Shown here one piece after another: positions 1 to 7,481 of a stretch of 64,000 nucleotides of DNA (position 1 is the first letter of the stretch; every line of letters starts with the position of its first letter). Source of the stretch: an uncultured Prevotella sp. Lineage in GTDB: Bacteria; Bacteroidota; Bacteroidia; Bacteroidales; Bacteroidaceae. The stretch spans positions 1 through 64,000 of the forward strand of contig CAMNII010000004.1 in NCBI GenBank assembly GCA_946540435.1. The letters are read 5' to 3'. The notes under the pieces are model-generated. The model was not told the DNA's origin. It ran no database searches and saw nothing but the letters and a program-made list of their open reading frames with translations. Made by a program: the position numbers and the translations under genes.

Positions 1-122
1 GAGGAAGACAAAGTCAAAAGGTCGGATGAAATCCAAAATAAAAGGACATCCGAAGTTTTAATGTTGAGAATACGATGTTCATGGGAGGAATTCTGCCGTT
101 AACATTTATTATGTTTTTCGGC

Positions 123-148
123 TGTAACTTTTTGTATTCTCCGTCGTC
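123..148 (+). promoter_or_regulatory. Possible ECF-sigma-type promoter
   Basis: TGTAACTT near 123-130 is followed after about 13-16 bases by CGTCGTC (142-148), which resembles the GGAACTT / CGTC pattern of ECF sigma promoters. It lies just before the start codon at 161 of an anti-sigma-like gene, which would fit autoregulation of a sigma/anti-sigma pair. It is a weak sequence match only. Confidence 0.3.
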
Positions 149-160
149 TTCGAGATAGAT

Positions 161-646
161 ATGGACTACAAGTACATCGACCAACTACTGGAACGTTACT
201 GGCAAGGCCAGACGACGCTTGAAGAAGAGAGCATCCTGAGGACTTTCTTCAGCCAGACAGACGTGCCCGCAGAGCTTCTCCGCTACAAAGAGCTCTTTGC
301 CTACCAGCAATACCAGCGGCAGGCAGCAGTGCCGGGTGCCGATTTCGATGAGCGCATCCTTGCTGCCATCGGCCAGGAACCGTCAGCCAAAGCGGCACCT
401 GCCGTGAAGGCGCGCACCATTTCGCTGAGCAGCCGTCTGGCTCCGCTCTTCCGTGCCGCCGCCGTCGTAGCCATCATCCTCACGCTGGGCAACGCCCTGC
501 AGATGCCGTTCAGCGACAACGGCTACTACCAGCCGTCAGCCTACGAGGAGACACAGTCGGGCGAGGCTGTGGCCATGGCCGGCGACTCAGCGCGCATGGG
601 TGTCGACCGCATCGACACCCTCAGCCAGACCCTCAACGTGCCATAG
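161..646 (+). CDS. Small single-pass membrane protein, anti-sigma-like
   Basis: The gene encodes 161 residues. The N-terminal 50 residues are acidic and helical (MDYKYIDQLLERYWQGQTT) and match the style of small Bacteroidota proteins found directly after ECF sigma factor genes. One membrane segment lies at about residues 95-115 (LFRAAAVVAIILTLGNALQM), followed by a short polar tail, so the N-terminus would be cytoplasmic and the C-terminus periplasmic. The 160 bases before it contain no recognisable sigma-factor coding sequence, so the expected partner is not seen. No catalytic motif is visible. The role as a sigma regulator is inferred from shape and size only. Confidence 0.5.
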   Translation: MDYKYIDQLLERYWQGQTTLEEESILRTFFSQTDVPAELLRYKELFAYQQYQRQAAVPGADFDERILAAIGQEPSAKAAPAVKARTISLSSRLAPLFRAAAVVAIILTLGNALQMPFSDNGYYQPSAYEETQSGEAVAMAGDSARMGVDRIDTLSQTLNVP

Positions 647-850
647 GCGTCAGACCGGGCGAAGGGATACCTGTCAAGACTTTTTTTCTGAACAACTCTC
701 TATAAAAAATCATGTTTAATTAAAACACTGGAACGTCATCGCTGCGAAGCCCCGACAAGTTCCAACTAACCATCCCAAACGGTTAATATTTTTACAGAAG
801 GACTGTTGCATGACGATGTGCAGCAGTCCTTTTTCTTTGTGCCGGCAGCG

Positions 851-1006
851 ACAAAGGTAAGGGTTGGCTGCGGCAAAAGCAAGGGTTGGCTGCGGCAAAG
901 GTAAGGGTTGGCAGCGGCAAAGGTAAGGGTTGTGAAACCAAAATCGGCGAATTTGCTCAGCAAAATCGGCGAATTTGGTCAGCAAAATCGGCGAATTTGC
1001 TTTCAG
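851..1006. repeat. 22-bp-period array, copy A (7 units)
   Basis: Seven contiguous units start at 851, 873, 895, 917, 939, 961 and 983. The first four carry CAAAGGTAAGGGTTGG or close variants. The last three carry the near-palindrome CAAAATCGGCGAATTTG. All units are 22 bp except the last (24). There are no spacers between units. The same plan recurs at 21489-21641 and 45381-45594. Confidence 0.9.
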
Positions 1007-1189
1007 AATGCTCACCATACCTCCCCGGTATGTCCGTCTTTGTAGCGCATGATGCGGGGGAATGGTCGCCGGTTTCGTGGCTTTCGTTGTTTTTGATGAG
1101 CTACTGTCATACGGACATAGCTTTAGACTTCTGTTATAAAGATGGAACATCGAAAACAAGTTTTCAGAAGATTTTGTCCGGTTAAGGAC

Positions 1190-1360
1190 TAAATCGTGTA
1201 TTTCGCTCATTTAATCGTACCTTTGGATAAGGTACTCACACTCAACGGGCTCACTTAATCGTGTATTTCGCTCACTTAATCGTACCTTTGGATAAGGTAC
1301 TTGCGTTCAACGGGCTCACTTAATCGTGTATTTCGCTCACTTAATCGTACCTTTGGATAA
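1190..1360 (+). repeat. Tandem promoter-like repeats
   Basis: Three copies of a 63-67-bp unit containing CACTTAATCGTACCTTTG (TTTAATCG in the first), with the TACCTTTG boxes at 1218-1225, 1281-1288 and 1348-1355. Each box sits inside a small hairpin (GTACCTT/AAGGTAC). The same box with the same preceding bases forms the -7 element of the promoter at 1626-1656. The copies lack the upstream TTTG at the right spacing. Confidence 0.8.
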
Positions 1361-1625
1361 GGTACTCACGCTGACTGCGTCGACCTCTATCGCGACTCGG
1401 CCATTAAACAAGTTTGTGGCTCTCGCTGCTCTATCGGGTGACTACGTCGACCTCTATCACGACTCGGCCATTTAAACAAGTTTATGGCTCTCGCTGCTCT
1501 ATCGGTTCGGAAATAAAAAGAAAAACTAGTTTTCAGAAGATTTTGTCCGCTTAAGGACTAAATCGTGTATTTCGCTCATTTACGTTCGGCAAAACATAAA
1601 AAAACATAAACAAGTTTCTGTTTTT

Positions 1626-1656
1626 TTTGTTTTGCACTCACTTAATCGTACCTTTG
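1626..1656 (+). promoter_or_regulatory. Bacteroidota-type promoter of the PAP2-thrA unit
   Basis: TTTG at 1626-1629, a 19-bp spacer, and TACCTTTG at 1649-1656 give an exact match to TTTG-N19-TAnnTTTG. Transcription would begin near 1660, which excludes the in-frame ATG at 1632 as start of the next gene and supports the ATG at 1701. Confidence 0.75.
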
Positions 1657-1700
1657 CAGGGAAGTTAGAAAAAGGTAAGAGTACTAAACACAGAAGGACG

Positions 1701-2297
1701 ATGACAAACATGTGGCACTGGTTGACAATCACGCTGCTGTTGGTACTCCCGACGGCAGGCTGGTCACAGACGGCTGAGAACGGCGCTGCGCCTGCTGCTC
1801 CGCATGAGACGGTGGCAGGCGACGTGCTGCGTTTCGTCCCGCTGGTGGGCGTATATGTGATGAAGGGTTGCGGTGTGGAGAGTGCCAGCACGTGGAAGCG
1901 TCTGCTGGTGAACACGGCGACATCGGTGGCCGTCTCTTCGGCGGTGACCTACAGCATGAAGTACAGCATCCATTCCGAACGTCCTGACCATAGCGACGAC
2001 CATGGTTTTCCTTCCGGCCATACGATGTTTGCCTTTGCCGGTGCCACAATGCTCAGCAAGGAGTATGGCCACGTGTCGCCATGGCTGTCGGTGGCGGGCT
2101 ATGCCACGGCGACGGCTGTTGCCATCGACCGTGTGCGCTGCGACCGTCACAACTGGCTCCAGGTGTCGGCAGGCGCTGCCATCGGCGTGCTGGGCACGGA
2201 GCTGGGCTATTGGCTTGGCGACCGTCTGACGGGTGAGCACTCGCAGCTGTCGTTGTCGGCCACGCCATCGGGAATCTCACTGTGTTATGAATTCTGA
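1701..2297 (+). CDS. PAP2-family membrane phosphatase
   Basis: The protein has about 198 residues from the ATG at 1701, chosen because it lies after the predicted transcription start and begins with a signal-like segment (MTNMWHWLTITLLLVLPTAG). The three PAP2 phosphatase blocks can be seen: K...RP in KYSIHSERP, then PSGH, then R-x5-H in DRVRCDRHNW. The usual Asp four residues after the last His is Gln here (HNWLQ). Members of this family remove phosphate from lipid substrates such as undecaprenyl pyrophosphate, phosphatidic acid or lipid A, with the active site on the periplasmic side. The gene ends 6 bases before thrA, so the two are probably co-transcribed. The substrate cannot be told from sequence. 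Confidence 0.85.
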   Translation: MTNMWHWLTITLLLVLPTAGWSQTAENGAAPAAPHETVAGDVLRFVPLVGVYVMKGCGVESASTWKRLLVNTATSVAVSSAVTYSMKYSIHSERPDHSDDHGFPSGHTMFAFAGATMLSKEYGHVSPWLSVAGYATATAVAIDRVRCDRHNWLQVSAGAAIGVLGTELGYWLGDRLTGEHSQLSLSATPSGISLCYEF

Positions 2298-2303
2298 AGA
2301 ACG

Positions 2304-4364
2304 ATGAAGATACTAAGATTTGAAGAGCGTGTGACGCAGTCGCCCGAGGGGCTTGCCGCCATGCGCCATATCATTTCCGAGGCGTCGCGCGAGGGCAGTC
2401 TCATCGCCGTGGTGGGGCGTTCGTCGGGTCTCAGTGCGTCGGCCTTTGCCGATGCTGCCTGGGTGGATGCCCATGAGGTGAGCAGCGACACAGCCATCGA
2501 CCTGCCTCGCATCTCTCTGGTAGCAGGCAACGACTATGCCGCAGCCATCATCGCTGCCGAGACGGGTGCCGACGTGTTGGAGATCTGGACTGATGTCGAC
2601 GGCTTCATGACTGCCGACCCGCATCTCGTCCCCTCCGCCTATCCGATACCCCATCTGAGTTATACGGAGGCCATGGAGCTCTGCCATTTCGGAGTCTCCA
2701 TACTCTATCCGCCATCGGTCTATCCGGTGTGTGTGAAGAATATCCCCATCCATGTCCGCAACCTGTTCCGTCCTGACGAGGGCGGCACCATCATCTCGTC
2801 GTCGACGCGCGAGGGTGCCGACCAGCATCCCGTTCGCGGCATCTCGAGCATTGCCCATACGGCCCTGATCACGGTCAGCGGTCTGTCGATGGTGGGTGTG
2901 GTAGGTGTGAACAGCCGCATCTTCAACGCGCTGGCCTCAGCGCGCATCTCGGTGTTCATGGTAGCCCAGGCCTCGTCGGAGAACAACACGACGATTGCCG
3001 TCAGGCAGGATGATGCCGACACGGCCGCCGCCGTGCTGAACGAGACGTTCCACAGCGAGATAGAGTCGGGTGCGCTGAATGCGGTAGCGGTGGAGAAAGG
3101 TCTGGTGACGATAGGTGTGGTGGGCGAGCAGATGAAGCATACGCCGGGCACCGCCGGCCGTATCTTCTCCATCCTCGGCCGCAACGGCATCAATGTCATT
3201 GCCTTTGCACAGGGTGCCCGCCAGAACAACATCTCGATCGTCATACACTCCGCCCTGCTGAACAAGGCACTGAACGTGCTCCACGACTCGCTGTTCCTGT
3301 CGGAATATAAGGTCCTCAACCTGTTTGTCTGCGGCATCGGCACCGTGGGCGGCCGCCTGCTGGAGCAGATCAGCCAGCAGAGCGACATCCTGATGCGTCG
3401 CAGCCGTCTGCGTCTGAACGTGGTGGGCATCGCCACGTCGCGCACCGCCATCTTCAACAAGCAGGGCATCGACCTCAGCAGCTACCGCGAACAGCTGAAG
3501 ACAGCGGCGCCCAGCTCTCCGCGCCGCCTGCTCGATGCCGTCACGTCGATGAACCTCTACAATGCCGTCTTCGTTGACTGCACGGCCAGCAAGGAAGTTG
3601 CCGAGCTCTACGCTCCCCTGCTCGAGCACAACGTGAACGTCGTTGCCGCCAATAAGATTGCCGCCTCGGGACCTTACGGGCAATACCGCCGGCTGAAGGA
3701 CACTGCCGTCAGGCAGGGTGTGAAATTCCTCTTCGAGACGAACGTCGGTGCCGGCCTGCCCATCATCGGCACGATGAACGACCTGCGCAACTCCGGCGAC
3801 CGTATCATCAGCATCCGTGCGGTGCTCAGCGGGACGCTGAACTTCATCTTCAACACGCTCTCGGCCGACGTGCCACTCTCCGAGGCAGTGAGACAGGCCA
3901 AGGAGCAGGGCTATAGCGAGCCCGACCCTCGCATCGACCTGACAGGCAAGGATGTCATCCGAAAACTCGTCATCCTCACCCGCGAGGCCGGCTACGCCAT
4001 AGAGCAGGAAGAGGTGGCGCAACAGCTGTTCATCCCTGCCGACTACTTCGACGGTTCGCTGGACAGCTTCTGGCAGCGTCTGCCGCAGCTTGACGCGGAC
4101 TTCGAGGAGCGTCGCCGGCAGTTGGAAGCCCAGGGTCAGCGTTGGCGTTTCGTGGCGCAGATGGACGAAGGTCGTGCCCGTGTGTCGCTGGAAGCCGTCG
4201 ACCGCAACCATCCGTTCTACAACCTTGAAGGCTCCAACAATATCATTCTTCTGACTACCGAGCGCTATCACGACTATCCGATGCAGATACAAGGCTACGG
4301 TGCCGGTGCTGCCGTCACCGCCGCAGGCGTCTTTGCCAACATCATGTCGATAGCAAACATCTGA
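2304..4364 (+). CDS. thrA: ThrA-type protein: decayed aspartokinase domain fused to homoserine dehydrogenase
   Basis: The protein has 686 residues, against roughly 810-820 for bifunctional ThrA. The order is: a kinase remnant (about 1-165), two ACT-type regulatory repeats (about 180-340; ALITVSGLSMVGVVG and LVTIGVVGEQM), then a full homoserine dehydrogenase with NAD(P)-binding GIGTVGGRLLEQI and conserved ANKIAASGPYG and ETNVGAGLPIIG. The signature KFGGTS near residue 6 reads RFEERV. The stretch that should follow, about residues 42-180 of the family, is missing, and joining resumes before EIWTDVDGFMTADP. The reading frame is continuous. Homoserine dehydrogenase makes homoserine from aspartate semialdehyde for threonine and methionine. 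I infer that kinase activity is lost and that the remnant serves regulation or folding. A separate aspartokinase elsewhere would be needed. Confidence 0.9.
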   Translation: MKILRFEERVTQSPEGLAAMRHIISEASREGSLIAVVGRSSGLSASAFADAAWVDAHEVSSDTAIDLPRISLVAGNDYAAAIIAAETGADVLEIWTDVDGFMTADPHLVPSAYPIPHLSYTEAMELCHFGVSILYPPSVYPVCVKNIPIHVRNLFRPDEGGTIISSSTREGADQHPVRGISSIAHTALITVSGLSMVGVVGVNSRIFNALASARISVFMVAQASSENNTTIAVRQDDADTAAAVLNETFHSEIESGALNAVAVEKGLVTIGVVGEQMKHTPGTAGRIFSILGRNGINVIAFAQGARQNNISIVIHSALLNKALNVLHDSLFLSEYKVLNLFVCGIGTVGGRLLEQISQQSDILMRRSRLRLNVVGIATSRTAIFNKQGIDLSSYREQLKTAAPSSPRRLLDAVTSMNLYNAVFVDCTASKEVAELYAPLLEHNVNVVAANKIAASGPYGQYRRLKDTAVRQGVKFLFETNVGAGLPIIGTMNDLRNSGDRIISIRAVLSGTLNFIFNTLSADVPLSEAVRQAKEQGYSEPDPRIDLTGKDVIRKLVILTREAGYAIEQEEVAQQLFIPADYFDGSLDSFWQRLPQLDADFEERRRQLEAQGQRWRFVAQMDEGRARVSLEAVDRNHPFYNLEGSNNIILLTTERYHDYPMQIQGYGAGAAVTAAGVFANIMSIANI

Positions 4365-4403
4365 TTACCAACAGCCTATTACGTAAAAAAACAAACAAGA
4401 ATC

Positions 4404-4874
4404 ATGGAATATATGTCACAGGAAGGTTACGACAAACTCGTAGCCGAACTCCGAACGCTGGAAAACATCGAACTGCCCCGAGTGAGAGACGCCATTGCCG
4501 AGGCTCGCGACAAGGGCGACCTCAGCGAGAATTTCGAATACCATGCCGCCAAGCGCGAGCAGGCACGTCTGCTCAGCCGCATCAGCTTCAAGCAGAAAGT
4601 CCTGGCCAATGCCCGTGTCATCGACACCTCGCGGCTGAGTTCCGACAGTGTGCAGCTGCTCTGCCGGGTGGAGATGACGAACACCGTCAACGGGCGGCGC
4701 ATGGCCTACACCATTGCCAGCCCCCACGAGGCCAACCTCAGCGAGGGAAAGATTTCCATCAAGTCGCCCATCGCCCAGGCTCTGCTGAACAAGAAGGTAG
4801 GCGACGTCGTTGAGGTGCAGGTGCCTGCGGGTCGGCTGAAGCTGCGCATCGAGACCATCACCCGCGAGGCCTGA
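4404..4874 (+). CDS. greA: Transcript cleavage factor GreA
   Basis: The product has 156 residues, normal for GreA. The N-terminal coiled-coil hairpin (about 1-75) carries the acidic tip GDLSENFEYHAAKREQ, with the Asp and Glu that coordinate the catalytic magnesium in the RNA polymerase secondary channel. The C-terminal FKBP-like domain covers about 80-156 and contains SEGKISIKSPIAQALLNKK, a typical GreA block. GreA rescues backtracked RNA polymerase by stimulating transcript cleavage. It begins 39 bases after thrA and may share its transcript. It converges with comF, and the two stop codons are only five bases apart with no obvious terminator hairpin between them. Confidence 0.93.
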   Translation: MEYMSQEGYDKLVAELRTLENIELPRVRDAIAEARDKGDLSENFEYHAAKREQARLLSRISFKQKVLANARVIDTSRLSSDSVQLLCRVEMTNTVNGRRMAYTIASPHEANLSEGKISIKSPIAQALLNKKVGDVVEVQVPAGRLKLRIETITREA

Positions 4875-4879
4875 AAGGG

Positions 4880-5596
4880 TCAGGAGTTGCTGGTCAGTCC
4901 GAAGGTGAGGATGCTGACAGCCGACGGGCGGCACTGCATGAGCGCCTCGGCGCATGCCGTCAGCGTGGCACCCGTCGTCATGATGTCGTCGATAAGCAGC
5001 ACATGGCGTCCGGCCACATCATCGGCTTTTCTATACCAAGTTGACGTACAGGGTGCAAAAGCATCCTGTACATTTATTCTGCGTTCTTCGGGAGTGAGAT
5101 GCGTCTGCGACCGGACGAAGGTCCGCCGTTCCACGGCATGGTCGGCAATGGACAGCCTCGTCACCGCTGCCACGCCGCGTGCCATCGACAGGCTCTGGTT
5201 GTAGCCCCGCTGGCGTTGCCGTTCTTTCGCCAGCGGCACGGGAACGATGACGTCCATCCCTTCGAAAAATCCTGATGCCGCCATCTCTCTCGCCATGAGT
5301 GTTCCTACCTGTTCACACAGCTTGTCGTTGCCATAGTATTTCATGTCGGCAACGAGATGGCTGGAGAGGTTCTGCTGTCCGTAGTGCACGTAGGCTGCCG
5401 CGCGGTCAATGGGAAAGTGTCCCCAGAAGCATCGTGCCATAACGTTGTCGGCTGGTGTCAGCCAGAGGTTGGTGCGCGGCAGATGAAGGTTGCAGGCGGC
5501 ACACAGCGTCTGCTCGGTAGCTGCCAGGCGGTTGCCGCAGCCGGCACAGAGGCGCGGGAAGAGCAGGTCGGTGACGGATAGGAGCAGGGACGTCAT
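4880..5596 (-). CDS. comF: ComF-family phosphoribosyltransferase-like protein
   Basis: The protein has 238 residues. The N-terminus has a four-cysteine zinc module (CAGC near residue 17 and CAAC near residue 33). The C-terminal half is a type I phosphoribosyltransferase fold with the PRPP loop VLLIDDIMTTGATLTACAEAL. ComF proteins are linked to DNA uptake and recombination in naturally transformable bacteria, though the biochemical role is unsettled. The start codon abuts the recX stop codon, and the gene is the last of a long minus-strand cluster. Its next neighbours recX and prmC suggest a housekeeping rather than competence setting. Confidence 0.88.
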   Translation of the reverse strand: MTSLLLSVTDLLFPRLCAGCGNRLAATEQTLCAACNLHLPRTNLWLTPADNVMARCFWGHFPIDRAAAYVHYGQQNLSSHLVADMKYYGNDKLCEQVGTLMAREMAASGFFEGMDVIVPVPLAKERQRQRGYNQSLSMARGVAAVTRLSIADHAVERRTFVRSQTHLTPEERRINVQDAFAPCTSTWYRKADDVAGRHVLLIDDIMTTGATLTACAEALMQCRPSAVSILTFGLTSNS

Positions 5597-6064
5597 TTAT
5601 TCCTCATCGATATTATTGATACACTGCCTGATGACATCCATGGTGAAACCCCTTGATGCGGCAAAGCGCATGAGTTTCATATTCATCAGATAGGGAGTAT
5701 CGGCTTTCAGCGTGCGGCGTTTCTGTTCGAGCAAGGTCCGCAGCAGCGCCGCCTGTTCGTCGGTGTCGATGCTGCCGAGCGCTTCGTCGATGATGCCGTC
5801 GGCGATATGTTTCATCCGGAGGGCCTGCTCTATCTTCCTGCGTCCCCACTTACTATAAGCCGTCTTGTCGTGGACGAAGGCGGCAGCATAGCGGCTGTCG
5901 TCGACGTAGCGGCCTGCCACCAGGCGGGCCATCACCGCAGCCCGGTCGTCGGCTGTCACTCCCCATCGTCGCATCTTTTCGATGAGGTCGTGTTCACAAT
6001 ACTCGGCCCGTGCACAAAGTGCCGTCAGGCGTTTGAAGGCTTCCTGGGCTGTTGGCTGGTTCAT
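5597..6064 (-). CDS. recX: Regulatory protein RecX
   Basis: The product has 155 residues with the RecX pattern of three-helix repeats: LCARAEYCEHDLIEKMRRWG at the N-terminus, VARL-type and YVDDSRYAAAFVHDK in the middle, and GRRKIEQALRMKHI after it. RecX binds RecA filaments and limits RecA recombinase activity. The gene overlaps the end of prmC by 4 bases (ATGA-type coupling) and is followed directly by comF, so translation of all three is probably coupled. recA is not in the window. Confidence 0.9.
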   Translation of the reverse strand: MNQPTAQEAFKRLTALCARAEYCEHDLIEKMRRWGVTADDRAAVMARLVAGRYVDDSRYAAAFVHDKTAYSKWGRRKIEQALRMKHIADGIIDEALGSIDTDEQAALLRTLLEQKRRTLKADTPYLMNMKLMRFAASRGFTMDVIRQCINNIDEE

Positions 6065-6915
6065 GGCTGCAAGAGGTGTAGGAAACGTTGCCGGCCATAC
6101 TGGTCGGATTGAAGGATGATGTCGCTGAAGCCCTCGTCGGCCATCAGGCGGCAGAGGTCATCGGCATAGCGCGGATTGATTTCGAAGAACAGGCTGCCGC
6201 CGCGCGTCAGCGTCTGTCGGGAATAGCGGCCGATAGCCTCGTAGAAGCACAGCGGCCGGTCTTCGGGAACGAAGAGCGCCTGATGGGGTTCGTGGTCTAC
6301 GACAAGCGGCTCCATCAGCGGTTGCTCGTCGGGAGCAATATACGGCGGGTTCGACACGATGAGGTCCCATGTCTCGCCGCTGCGCACCTCGGGGGCGAGG
6401 GCGTCGCGCCGTTCGAAGGTCACACTGACGGCGTTGTCCCGGGCGTTGTCGCGAGCAACGGCCAAGGCCTCGTCGGAGATGTCCCACGCCACCGTCGCTG
6501 CACCGGGAAAGGCGGCAGCCATCGTGCAGGCGATACACCCGGAGCCTGTGCCGACGTCGAGGATGCGGCGTGGCGTCGACTCTCCCACCCTGCCGACCAC
6601 CCAGCGGCACAGCTCGGCTGTCTCGGGACGTGGGATGAGGACTGCCGGCGACACCCGGTACCAGCGGCCGCAGAACGAGGCCTCGCCCATGACATACTGC
6701 ACAGGCTCGCCCTGAGCCAGACGGTCGACCTGTGCTGCCAGTTCCTGTCTGCGGGCTTCTGGCAGGCGGCAGAGGCCATCCGTCAGCAGGTCGGCCAGCG
6801 ACAGTCCGTAGACCCGTTCGCACAACAGGCGTACGACGGCCTGCGCCTCGCCGGCATCGTAGCGATGGAGGAGGCTCCGCCACAGGGTTCCGTATTCAGG
6901 ATTATTACTCGTCAT
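6061..6915 (-). CDS. prmC: Release factor glutamine methyltransferase PrmC
   Basis: The protein has 284 residues, normal for PrmC. An N-terminal helical domain (about 1-80) includes PVQYVMGEASFCGRWYRVSP, which leads into VLIPRPETAEL. The SAM-binding Rossmann domain has ILDVGTGSGCIA and the substrate-binding NPPY motif in LIVSNPPYIAPDE. PrmC methylates the glutamine of the GGQ loop in release factors RF1 and RF2. It overlaps LOG by 4 bases upstream and recX by 4 bases downstream. Confidence 0.95.
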   Translation of the reverse strand: MTSNNPEYGTLWRSLLHRYDAGEAQAVVRLLCERVYGLSLADLLTDGLCRLPEARRQELAAQVDRLAQGEPVQYVMGEASFCGRWYRVSPAVLIPRPETAELCRWVVGRVGESTPRRILDVGTGSGCIACTMAAAFPGAATVAWDISDEALAVARDNARDNAVSVTFERRDALAPEVRSGETWDLIVSNPPYIAPDEQPLMEPLVVDHEPHQALFVPEDRPLCFYEAIGRYSRQTLTRGGSLFFEINPRYADDLCRLMADEGFSDIILQSDQYGRQRFLHLLQP

Positions 6916-7466
6916 CGTGCTCCTGCTTGCAGTTCACGGTTGATCATCTCAGTGAGTGTGGACATATTGTCGGCCACCAGCAGCTGGTCACGCCACTGGC
7001 CGCGTATCATTCCCCGCTGCTGCAGGTCGTCCATCAACACGATGAGCTTGTCCCAGAAACCATCCATATTATAGAGGATGACACGCTTGTGATGATAGCC
7101 TATTGATGCGGCGGAGAGCACGGTGAACACTTCGTCGAGCGTCCCCACCCCTCCGGGCAGTGCCACGATGGCATCGGCCTGGGCAATCATGACGGCCTTC
7201 CGGTCGTTCAGGTCGTTGGTCCAGACATGATTATGCAAATAGGCTGAGGTGCGTCCGCCCCGTTCCACAATCTCGGGGATGACGCCGGTGACCTGTCCGC
7301 CGGCTTCGTAGGCAGCCTGTGCCAGACATTCCATCAGTCCTTGGTTCGTACCACCGAATACGACGGTATGTCCCTGTCCGGCACACCAGCGTCCCAGTTC
7401 CTCCGTCATCCGGAAATATGCTTCGTCAATCTGATTGTTTGCCGAGCAGAAGACACAAATATTCAT
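6912..7466 (-). CDS. LOG-family nucleotide phosphoribohydrolase
   Basis: The product has 184 residues and begins at once with the Rossmann strand MNICVFCSANNQI. The LOG signature PGGVGTLDEVF is present, with nucleotide-binding GGTNQGLM earlier. LOG proteins hydrolyse the N-glycosidic bond of (cytokinin) nucleoside 5'-monophosphates, releasing base and ribose 5-phosphate. In bacteria they probably act in nucleotide clean-up. The gene overlaps prmC by 4 bases, and only 15 bases separate it from the upstream LicD gene. Confidence 0.88.
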   Translation of the reverse strand: MNICVFCSANNQIDEAYFRMTEELGRWCAGQGHTVVFGGTNQGLMECLAQAAYEAGGQVTGVIPEIVERGGRTSAYLHNHVWTNDLNDRKAVMIAQADAIVALPGGVGTLDEVFTVLSAASIGYHHKRVILYNMDGFWDKLIVLMDDLQQRGMIRGQWRDQLLVADNMSTLTEMINRELQAGAR

Positions 7467-7481
7467 GCGTGTAGGAGAGTT

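Larger units (their letters stand above)
647..1625. other. Gene-free spacer rich in repeats
   Basis: About 1 kb with no convincing gene. It holds a 22-bp-period array (851-1006), three copies of a promoter-like unit (about 1190-1360), two copies of a 60-bp unit containing GTCGACCTCTATC (1376-1437 and 1446-1505), and two copies of a block containing TTTTCAGAAGATTTTGTCCG (about 1160-1212 and 1531-1583). Open frames here are products of the repeats. Confidence 0.7.

Noticed and set aside
851..1006. CRISPR array
   Set aside because: The units are contiguous with no unique spacers, and no cas genes are in the window. The same holds for copies B and C.
716..1210. Minus-strand open frame in the first spacer
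   Set aside because: It runs through the 22-bp array and has a repetitive translation with no family match.
1632..1700. Upstream start for the PAP2 gene
   Set aside because: The promoter -7 box lies at 1649-1656, so this ATG would not be transcribed, and the signal-like sequence begins at 1701.
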